Source of the DNA: Betaproteobacteria bacterium
Lineage (GTDB): Bacteria; Pseudomonadota; Gammaproteobacteria; Burkholderiales; SG8-39
Direction: 5' to 3'
Length of the DNA stretch: 11,527 nucleotides
NCBI GenBank assembly: GCA_019509895.1
Contig: JAEKLK010000063.1
Location: forward strand, 1-11,527
The translations under genes and the position numbers were made by a program. The notes under the pieces were generated by a model. That model was given only the letters and a program-made list of their open reading frames with translations. It ran no database searches and had not been told where the DNA came from. Below, piece after piece: positions 7,392-11,527 of this stretch (its first letter is position 1; every line of letters starts with the position of its first letter).

Positions 7392-7964
7392 ATGCTCAAC
7401 GTTCCGAACGTCATCACGCTCTCGCGCATCATCCTGATCCCGCTGATCATCGGCATCTACTACCTGCCGTACGACTGGCTCTCCGACCACGGCAAAAACA
7501 CCACCGCGACGTTGGTCTTCATCCTGGCGGCGGCGACCGACTGGCTCGACGGATACCTGGCGCGTCGCCTGAACCAGATGTCGGCGTTCGGCGAATTCCT
7601 CGACCCGGTGGCCGACAAGCTGATCGTCACCGGCGCGCTGATCATCCTGGTCTATCTGCAGCGCGTCGACATGCTGGTCGCGCTGATCATCATCGGCCGC
7701 GAGATCGGCATCTCGGCGCTGCGCGAGTGGATGGCCAAGGTGGGCCAGGCCAAGAGCGTCGCCGTGGCGTTCATCGGCAAGCTGAAAACGGTGAGCCAGA
7801 TGACCGCGATCCCGCTCCTTCTGTACCACGAGGAGCTGATCCTCGGGCTGCCGGACGCCCAGTGGCTCGGGACGGTGCTGATCAATATCGCCGCGGTGCT
7901 TACGGTGGCGTCGATGCTTTACTACTTGCGCAAGGCCCTGCCTTTCGCGGCGGTTCGCGCTTGA
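7392..7964 (+). CDS. pgsA: CDP-diacylglycerol--glycerol-3-phosphate 3-phosphatidyltransferase
   Basis: PgsA is the inner-membrane enzyme that makes phosphatidylglycerophosphate from CDP-diacylglycerol and glycerol 3-phosphate, the committed step to phosphatidylglycerol and cardiolipin. The CDP-alcohol phosphotransferase signature is complete: D-WL-DG-YL-AR, eight residues, G-EFL-D-PVA-D. Several hydrophobic helices are present, including one at the N-terminus (ITLSRIILIPLIIGIYYL) and one at the end. I place the start at the ATG two bases after the uvrC stop because MLNVPN matches the family start. A GTG at 7386, overlapping the uvrC TGA, would add two residues and is also possible. Its own stop codon lies inside the tRNA promoter. 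Confidence 0.95.
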   Translation: MLNVPNVITLSRIILIPLIIGIYYLPYDWLSDHGKNTTATLVFILAAATDWLDGYLARRLNQMSAFGEFLDPVADKLIVTGALIILVYLQRVDMLVALIIIGREIGISALREWMAKVGQAKSVAVAFIGKLKTVSQMTAIPLLLYHEELILGLPDAQWLGTVLINIAAVLTVASMLYYLRKALPFAAVRA

Positions 7965-7970
7965 TATAAT
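7962..7970 (+). promoter_or_regulatory. Extended -10 promoter of the tRNA-Gly/tRNA-Cys operon
   Basis: The sequence TGATATAAT is a perfect extended -10 element (TGn followed by TATAAT), 10 bases before tRNA-Gly, giving a start at about 7977. The TG-A of the extension is also the TGA stop codon of pgsA. No good -35 is seen (TTTCGC at 7943 with 16-base spacing is weak), as expected for an extended -10 promoter. It would let the tRNA genes be transcribed independently of uvrC-pgsA. Confidence 0.75.
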
Positions 7971-7980
7971 TCGCACACTT

Positions 7981-8056
7981 GCGGGAATAGCTCAGTTGGT
8001 AGAGCGCAACCTTGCCAAGGTTGAGGTCGCGAGTTCGAGACTCGTTTCCCGCTCCA
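7981..8056 (+). tRNA. tRNA-Gly (anticodon GCC)
   Basis: All four arms fold. The acceptor stem is GCGGGAA with TTCCCGC, discriminator T and encoded CCA at 8054-8056. The D arm contains AGCTCAGTTGGTAGAGC. The anticodon stem is CAACC/GGTTG around loop TTGCCAA, with GCC at 8014-8016. The T arm has GCGAG, loop TTCGAGA and CTCGT with one G-T wobble. It is 76 bases long. It corresponds in position to E. coli glyW after pgsA. Confidence 0.97.
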
Positions 8057-8063
8057 CGATTCC

Positions 8064-8103
8064 GAAGGGAAGGCCCGATGCGGAGAACGAGAGCCTTCCC
8101 TTT
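8064..8103 (+). repeat. Inter-tRNA hairpin
   Basis: GAAGGGAAGGC pairs with GCCTTCCCTTT to make an 11-base stem (8064-8074 with 8093-8103, including one closing G-T) and an 18-base loop, between tRNA-Gly and tRNA-Cys. The short T run and following CTCG resemble a weak intrinsic terminator, but the structure could equally be a processing signal for the tRNA precursor. CGAGA at 8088-8092 can alternatively pair with TCTCG at 8103-8107. Confidence 0.55.
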
Positions 8104-8114
8104 CTCGTAGGCAG

Positions 8115-8188
8115 GGCGGGATGGCAGAAGGGTCATGCAGCGGCCTGCAAAGCCGTCTATGCCGGTTCGAGTCCGACTCCCGCCTCCA
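8115..8188 (+). tRNA. tRNA-Cys (anticodon GCA)
   Basis: The acceptor stem is GGCGGGA with TCCCGCC, discriminator T and encoded CCA at 8186-8188. The anticodon stem is GCGGC/GCCGT around loop CTGCAAA, with GCA at 8147-8149. The T arm is GCCGG, loop TTCGAGT, CCGAC; its second pair is a C-A mismatch (8162 with 8176) where most relatives have C-G. It is 74 bases long. It corresponds to E. coli cysT. Confidence 0.95.
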
Positions 8189-8222
8189 AGACCCGCCTCA
8201 GCTCTTGCGCTGCCGTCCCTCA

Positions 8223-8251
8223 CAAGTGAAGTGCGTCGGCTGTCAAGTGAA
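8223..8251 (+). repeat. Direct repeat CAAGTGAA, 21-base spacing
   Basis: CAAGTGAA occurs at 8223-8230 and again at 8244-8251, exactly 21 bases apart, which places both copies on the same face of the helix. They lie upstream of the small helix-turn-helix gene. A role as its operator is only a guess. Confidence 0.4.
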
Positions 8252-8316
8252 ATCCCGAGTTCCGTCAGAAAAGAATTGTGATGACCGGAGCGCGCGCGGA
8301 CGGTAAATTGCCAGCC

Positions 8317-8508
8317 ATGGAAAAGAGGTCGGTGCACGAGATTCTCGAGCAGGCGGAAAAGCTGCTGGGCCGCAAGGAAATTGCGACCGGCCTCAAGGTC
8401 AGAGAAGAGCTGGTCAAGTCCTGGTCTGAAGGCAGCGGCACACTGTCGGACAGTCATCTGCTACGCCTTGCGGATTTGCTGGCGAAGTACGCCGAAGCCA
8501 ACAAGTAG
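8317..8508 (+). CDS. Small predicted helix-turn-helix protein
   Basis: This is a 63-residue protein I cannot name. The middle and end follow the Cro/CI (XRE) pattern: a first helix (EILEQAEKLLG), RKEIATGLKV as helix 2, REELVKSWSEGSG as the recognition-helix region and DSHLLRLADLLAKYA as the following helix pair. This resembles the 'A..L.V....V..W..G...P....L..LA..L' layout of small phage-like repressors, although the Pro is absent. That is fold recognition by eye, not a match to a known protein. Start choice is open: ATG 8281 (after AGAAAAGA) or GTG 8278 would add 12-13 residues outside the conserved pattern. It sits alone between tRNA-Cys and tRNA-Leu, with direct repeats upstream and a hairpin downstream. 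Confidence 0.65.
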   Translation: MEKRSVHEILEQAEKLLGRKEIATGLKVREELVKSWSEGSGTLSDSHLLRLADLLAKYAEANK

Positions 8509-8550
8509 ACCTGCCCTAGTCCGGTCATACCAGAGAGCGTGGGGTGAACC

Positions 8551-8580
8551 GGCGGAGCCGTGCTTCGCCTGACGTCTCTT
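8551..8580 (+). terminator. Candidate terminator after the helix-turn-helix gene
   Basis: GGCGGAGC pairs with GCTTCGCC (8551-8558 with 8562-8569, one G-T pair) around a three-base loop. It is followed by a T-rich but interrupted tail (GTCTCTT), 43 bases after the stop codon. The tail is poorer than in a textbook intrinsic terminator. Confidence 0.35.
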
Positions 8581-8870
8581 AACCTTTGCGTCTAACTCGG
8601 CGCCGAGGGCGCGACGCAATAATCGCCGGGTGGCCCCGCGCCGAGTAGATCCCCACGCCGATTTTGCCGGCCAGCTCGAGCACCTTGCGAGCGTGGCCAC
8701 GCTGTCCGCGAAGCTGAGCACGCTCGAGAGTGAGTTCTCCGCGGCGCGCGGCGTCGAAGGGTGCGCTCTTCATGCGGACCGAGCGGCCGGTTGAAGCGCT
8801 CGAATGCGGAGTTGGAGTTCTGTTCGATGTCGTCCGCGTGGCCTTGCATGGGATTTCCGATGTTCTCCAT
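8579..8870 (-). pseudogene. Probable frameshifted small gene of unknown function
   Basis: Two short minus-strand reading frames join end to end. The first starts at ATG 8870, preceded by GGGGGG four bases away as a possible ribosome binding site, and begins MENIGNPMQGHADDIEQ. For about 32 codons it has the G/C-rich third positions of real genes in this window. After about 8775 that pattern stops in this frame and appears in the frame offset by one base, which contains KSAPFDAARRGELTL, ARKVLELAGKIGVGIY and SARGHPAIIASR and ends at a TAA at 8579-8581. Joined, they would give roughly 96 residues. I recognise no family and see no catalytic motif. It may be a decayed gene, a sequencing error or two tiny genes. 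Confidence 0.35.
8595..8646. repeat. Inverted repeat ACTCGGCGC / GCGCCGAGT
   Basis: The 9-base arms at 8595-8603 and 8638-8646 are perfect complements separated by 34 bases. The left arm also belongs to the 12-base palindrome CTCGGCGCCGAG (8596-8607). It lies at the 3' end of the decayed minus-strand frame; no T run follows on either strand, so it is not a clear terminator. Confidence 0.4.
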
Positions 8871-9259
8871 ATCGCCCCCCGTGTTCCCAAATGACAGTGT
8901 GCCGCGTGCACCCCGTCGGCATGATGAAGCGCTTGATTTCTTGCAAGTCCCGCCGGCTTTCGTATGAAAGACGCGACAGAAGTTGAACGAACGTCAGGCC
9001 GCGATGGCGGCGGGCGCAGACTGAAAGTGAAAACCTTCCTTGGTTCGTAGCCGAGATCCGTAGCCGACCCGGACGAGCAGGCGCAAGACCCGCCGCCCGG
9101 CTCTCTGCCAGTCCCAGCTCCTTGCCTTGGCGCGCAGGGAATGCCGGTCCGGCGGGCACCGTCGACGCGCATTATTCCGGCAACGCTTGCAAAAGGTGCC
9201 ATGGCTATCGGCATGCTGCAGTTGCGCGACAGGCCGGCCGGACTACATCGGGCGTGCCC
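8871..9259. other. Gene-free interval before tRNA-Leu
   Basis: I see no gene I can support in these roughly 390 bases on either strand; the open frames crossing it are rich in Arg, Ala, Ser and Pro and lack a consistent third-position pattern. It holds a small stem-loop CTTTC-GTAT-GAAAG (8957-8970) and a tandem repeat of CGTAGCCGA at 9045-9053 and 9058-9066 (13-base period). Parts of it, around 8925-9050, are visibly less GC-rich than the neighbouring genes. Confidence 0.5.
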
Positions 9260-9265
9260 TACAAT
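9260..9265 (+). promoter_or_regulatory. Candidate -10 box for tRNA-Leu
   Basis: TACAAT lies 12 bases before the tRNA and would start transcription near 9272, just ahead of the mature 5' end, followed by a G/C-rich discriminator. No clear -35 element sits at the right distance; TTGCGC at 9222 is too far for this box but would fit TACATC at 9244 with a 16-base spacer. Because tRNA-Leu is far from the other two tRNAs, it probably needs its own promoter. Confidence 0.4.
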
Positions 9266-9277
9266 CGGCGGCACGGC

Positions 9278-9359
9278 GCCCGGGTGGCGGAACAGGTAGA
9301 CGCAGCGGACTTAAAATCCGCCGGCGCAAGCCGTGCCGGTTCGATTCCGGCCCTGGGCA
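9278..9359 (+). tRNA. tRNA-Leu (anticodon TAA)
   Basis: This is a class II tRNA. The acceptor stem is GCCCGGG with CCTGGGC (one G-T), discriminator A at 9359. The anticodon stem is GCGGA/TCCGC around loop CTTAAAA, with TAA at 9312-9314. The long variable arm folds as CGGC-GCAA-GCCG, and the T arm is GCCGG, TTCGATT, CCGGC. CCA is not encoded: CAC follows the discriminator, unlike the Gly and Cys genes here, so the 3' end must be added enzymatically. It is the counterpart of E. coli leuZ, which directly follows cysT there. Confidence 0.96.
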
Positions 9360-9391
9360 CACCGAACGCATAGCCGGCACAAGGGGACGGC

Positions 9392-9604
9392 GTGGGGCAC
9401 AGCGCTTGCTGGGCGAAATCCCGCATGGACGTTGCACCGCGATCGATGCAGGAGCGCGACCCGGACCTCGAGCGCTGGGCCCGCGAGCTCGGCGTGACCT
9501 ACGAGGAGCTGCGCTCGACGCTCAATTACGCGGGGCCGACGTTCAGGGACCTCGCCCGCTCGAGCGAAGCCTTGCGCGCCGGGTCGGCGTCCATCCCGTC
9601 GTAG
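9392..9604 (+). CDS. Small DUF3606-like protein
   Basis: This is a small soluble protein of 70 residues. Its core, QERDPDLERWARELGV then TYEELRSTLNYAGPTF (about 20-51), follows the layout of short DUF3606-type proteins (acidic start, E..YW...FGVS...L..AV...G), a family of unknown function common in proteobacteria. The match is by eye and moderate. I take the GTG because AAGGGG sits five bases before it; ATG 9425 or 9446 would also include the whole conserved part. The last 26 codons overlap the end of the convergent acetyltransferase gene, and the C-terminal tail there is low in conserved character. It follows tRNA-Leu closely and could be read from the tRNA promoter. Confidence 0.6.
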   Translation: MGHSACWAKSRMDVAPRSMQERDPDLERWARELGVTYEELRSTLNYAGPTFRDLARSSEALRAGSASIPS

Positions 9605-10218
9605 AAGATGTAATCGAAGCTCCCGTCGTAGGAGACGACGCGGGCCGGGTTGCCCATCACCATCGCGCGCGCCGGCACCGAGCGGGTGACCACCGATCCG
9701 GCGCAGATCACGGCGTCGTCGCCGACGGTGATGCGCCCGACGATGATCGAATGCGCGCCGATGAACACACGGTTGCCGATCACCGGCGCGCCGCGGTTGT
9801 CGCCGCTGCCGGCGACGCCAACGGTCACGTTTTGGGCCAGGCTGCAGTTATGGCCGATACGCGACGGGGGCGCGACGATGATCGAGCCGTAGTGGCCGAT
9901 ATAGAGCCCTTCGCCGATCTCGCACTGCGGCGGCAAGCTAATGCCGGTAACGATCTCGATCAGCTTCTGCGCGAGCGCGATGAACGGCCGGGCGAGCCGC
10001 GTCCGCAGCAGCGCGGCGCGCGACACTCGGTAGACGCAGCTTGCCCAGAAACCCTGGGTGAGGAACACCGTGCGCAGCGCCGGGTCCGCGGTGACGCGGT
10101 AGCGGCGGAAATCGCGATAGATGTGCCGCCACCACGGCGTGTGGTGCAACTCCAGGTGTGAGCCGTCTCCGACCTGCACCCAGGTGGCGTTCGCCTTATG
10201 CCTAGCTGCCTGGCGCAT
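9526..10218 (-). CDS. Left-handed beta-helix O-acetyltransferase (CysE/WcaF-like)
   Basis: This is a predicted acetyl-CoA-dependent acetyltransferase of 230 residues. A helical N-terminal half (WWRHIYRDFRRYR, LRTVFLTQGFWA) resembles serine acetyltransferase relatives found in polysaccharide clusters. The hexapeptide-repeat helix runs about 98-190 (IGEGLYIGH, IGHNCSLAQNVTVG, IGNRVFIGAHSIIVG, VGDDAVICAGSVV) and ends with MGNPARVV. His109 in IGHYG corresponds to the catalytic His of CysE, but the second His of CysE, in RHP, is replaced here (NRGAPVIG). A bona fide serine acetyltransferase is therefore unlikely and a sugar or polysaccharide acceptor is more plausible. ATG 10218 overlaps the preceding NAD-synthase-like gene by 17 bases; longer readings would lie inside that gene. 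Confidence 0.82.
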   Translation of the reverse strand: MRQAARHKANATWVQVGDGSHLELHHTPWWRHIYRDFRRYRVTADPALRTVFLTQGFWASCVYRVSRAALLRTRLARPFIALAQKLIEIVTGISLPPQCEIGEGLYIGHYGSIIVAPPSRIGHNCSLAQNVTVGVAGSGDNRGAPVIGNRVFIGAHSIIVGRITVGDDAVICAGSVVTRSVPARAMVMGNPARVVSYDGSFDYIFYDGMDADPARKASLERARSLNVGPA

Positions 10219-11182
10219 CGACGAGGAGCGGCGCCTCGTGCTGATAGCGCGTGGTGCGGCGTCGCCCGGCGATGTCGCGGAAGACATCCAGCACCTGCCC
10301 GACGCTCAGTCCGGCCGCGGGCGCCACCGCTTCGGCCGGAATGCCCTGGTCGAGCGCATACATGCAAAGGTCGAGCGTGCGCAGCGAGATGCCGAAGAAG
10401 AACTCCTCCTGCGTCTGCGCGAGCGAATACGTATCGGTGGTCGGCGCACGGCTGCGGATCTCCTCCGGCACGCCGAGGTAGGCCGCCAGCTGGTAAACCT
10501 GCGATTTGTAGAGATGCGCGATCGGCTTCACGTCGGCCGCGCCGTCGCCGTTCTTGACGAAGAACCCCTGGTCGTACTCCAGGCGGTTGGGGGTGCCTGC
10601 CACCGCGAACTGCAGCCGATCGGCGTGGTAATACTCGATCTGCTTGCGCGTGCGCTGCTTCATGTTGGTGGTGGCGACGATGCCGAGGTAGACCTCCGGT
10701 GGCATGCGCGCCTCCCTTTCTTCGCCGTGCGGGCCGCGCACGACCAGATGAAAGACGTTGTAGCCCGCCGTGCCGCCGGCCTTGCGCAGCACGACCTTGG
10801 AGCGCCAGCCCGGGCCGTATTCCGGAACCACGCGGCGGATGAACTCGTCGCGGCGGCGATAGCAGCCTGCCCCGTTCAGGATCGGCGTGATGTCCTCGAG
10901 CACCGTCGGCATGCCCAGTGACTCCGCCACCGCGCGCCCGAGGCGCAGGCTGTCCGGATCGGAATCCTGCTCGGGCATGAAGATGCCGAGTACGTTCTCG
11001 GCGCCGAAGGCGCGCGCGGCGAGCGCCGCCACCACGCTCGAATCCACGCCGCCCGACAGGCCGAGCACCAGGCCTTTGCGCCGCAGGCGCTTGAGCACCT
11101 GGGCGCGCAGCGCGGTGGCGATGCGCTCGACCTCGGCAGCGGCGTCGAGTGTGAGGGCGAAGGCTTGCAGACGCGCGTTCAT
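10202..11182 (-). CDS. NAD+-synthase-like ATP pyrophosphatase with an insert
   Basis: The 326-residue product belongs to the N-type ATP-pyrophosphatase fold of ammonia-dependent NAD synthetases, which adenylate a carboxylate and amidate it. The P-loop is SGGVDSS (43-49), and LGIFMPEQDSDPDSL, GTPNRLEYDQGFF (196-208), KNGDGAADVKPIAHLYKSQV (210-229) and APTTDTYSLAQTQEE align with NadE motifs. It differs from housekeeping NadE in an insert of about 60 residues (roughly 108-172) between the ITPIL segment and TNMKQRTRKQIEYYHADRL, and in QTQEE where NadE has QTDE. It lacks a glutaminase domain. The ATG overlaps the ligase stop in ATGA. Its place between an AMP-forming ligase and an acetyltransferase suggests amidation in a biosynthetic pathway rather than NAD synthesis; that is inference. 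Confidence 0.8.
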   Translation of the reverse strand: MNARLQAFALTLDAAAEVERIATALRAQVLKRLRRKGLVLGLSGGVDSSVVAALAARAFGAENVLGIFMPEQDSDPDSLRLGRAVAESLGMPTVLEDITPILNGAGCYRRRDEFIRRVVPEYGPGWRSKVVLRKAGGTAGYNVFHLVVRGPHGEEREARMPPEVYLGIVATTNMKQRTRKQIEYYHADRLQFAVAGTPNRLEYDQGFFVKNGDGAADVKPIAHLYKSQVYQLAAYLGVPEEIRSRAPTTDTYSLAQTQEEFFFGISLRTLDLCMYALDQGIPAEAVAPAAGLSVGQVLDVFRDIAGRRRTTRYQHEAPLLVDAPGS

Positions 11183-11527
11183 GCCGCGAGCAGCTCCTTT
11201 CTGGCGATCTTGCCGTTTTCGCTCTTGGGCAGCTGATCGCGGAACTCGACGTACTTCGGCACCATGAACTCCTCCAGCCGCGCGCTGCATTGCCTGATGA
11301 CGTCGCGCTCGGCGACGCGCTCGTCAGCCGCCACGATGGCCTTGATTGCGTTGCCGAGAATCGGATCGGGCACGCCGATCACGGCGACTTCACGCACGCC
11401 GGCGAGCTCGTAGATCACGTTCTCGACTTCCTTCGGGCTCACCTTCTCGCCGCGGGTCTTGATGATGTCGTCCTTGCGGCTGACGAAGTACAGATAACCC
11501 TCCTGGTCGGCGCGGAAGAGATCTCCG
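11179..11527 (-). CDS. AMP-forming acyl/amino-acid ligase, C-terminal part (cut by window end)
   Basis: This is the last 116 codons of an ANL-superfamily adenylating enzyme, which activates a carboxylate as an acyl-AMP and passes it to CoA or a carrier protein. Reading is open to the window edge; a GTG at 11442 is internal, not the start. The visible motifs are GDLFRADQEGYLYFVSR (end of A7 to A8), KDDIIKTRGEKVSPKEVE (hinge and A8) and PKSENGKIARKEL (A10), with the lysine needed for adenylation. Substrate cannot be read from this part. It is the first visible gene of a minus-strand operon, and its TGA overlaps the start of the NAD-synthase-like gene. Exosortase-associated and polysaccharide-linked ligases share this organisation, but the fragment is too short to decide. 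Confidence 0.9.
   Translation of the reverse strand, partial: GDLFRADQEGYLYFVSRKDDIIKTRGEKVSPKEVENVIYELAGVREVAVIGVPDPILGNAIKAIVAADERVAERDVIRQCSARLEEFMVPKYVEFRDQLPKSENGKIARKELLAA

Noticed and set aside
8590..8650. GTCTAAC followed by an inverted repeat, resembling an integron attC start
   Set aside because: No matching GTTRRRY core is found at the required distance, and no integrase is in the window.
8161..9359. Shared GCCGGTTCGA in tRNA-Cys and tRNA-Leu as possible att repeats of an integrated element
   Set aside because: This is the normal T arm of both tRNAs; the flanks differ and no second copy of a tRNA 3' end is seen at the interval border.
10121..10921. Plus-strand 266-codon frame opposite the NAD-synthase-like gene
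   Set aside because: The minus strand carries the P-loop and NadE motifs; nothing recognisable is on the plus strand.
1..11527. CRISPR array or intact insertion sequence
   Set aside because: I found no regularly spaced repeats with spacers, no transposase frame and no paired terminal inverted repeats.

Overview
The window is GC-rich chromosomal DNA. Most of it is housekeeping genes packed with 4-17 base overlaps. The order rnc-era-recO-pdxJ-acpS-nagZ, followed by uvrC-pgsA-tRNA-Gly(GCC)-tRNA-Cys(GCA) and then tRNA-Leu(TAA), points to a proteobacterium, most likely a betaproteobacterium. E. coli keeps the last block as uvrC-pgsA-glyW-cysT-leuZ. The genus cannot be read from the sequence.

Bases 1-4111 (plus strand) hold one overlapping transcription unit: the 3' part of RNase III, the GTPase Era, RecO, the vitamin B6 enzyme PdxJ, holo-ACP synthase AcpS and the cell-wall recycling glucosaminidase NagZ. 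PdxJ is unusual: it lacks about 14 residues in the middle of its TIM barrel. Bases 4095-5524 (minus strand) hold efp followed by a DMT/EamA-family permease. The permease meets nagZ tail to tail with a 17-base overlap and has no usable start codon ahead of its first membrane helix. EF-P has an arginine, not lysine, at the tip of its functional loop.

Bases 5525-5607 are a short AT-rich divergent promoter region. From there uvrC and pgsA run rightward in an overlapping or nearly touching pair. A clear extended -10 promoter overlaps the pgsA stop codon and serves the tRNA genes. tRNA-Gly and tRNA-Cys are adjacent, but tRNA-Leu lies 1.09 kb further on. The interval holds a small predicted helix-turn-helix protein, a probable frameshifted small gene on the minus strand and about 400 bases of gene-free sequence. 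It looks like accessory DNA that split an ancestral tRNA operon.

Bases 9392-11527 hold a small DUF3606-like protein, converging on a three-gene minus-strand operon that enters from the right. That operon is an AMP-forming acyl/amino-acid ligase (cut by the window edge), a divergent NAD+-synthase-like ATP pyrophosphatase with a roughly 60-residue insert, and a left-handed beta-helix acetyltransferase related to serine acetyltransferases but missing one of the expected histidines. The three starts overlap the preceding stops. The combination suggests a surface-polysaccharide or small-molecule modification pathway rather than NAD supply. This operon is the best candidate here for a poorly described system.
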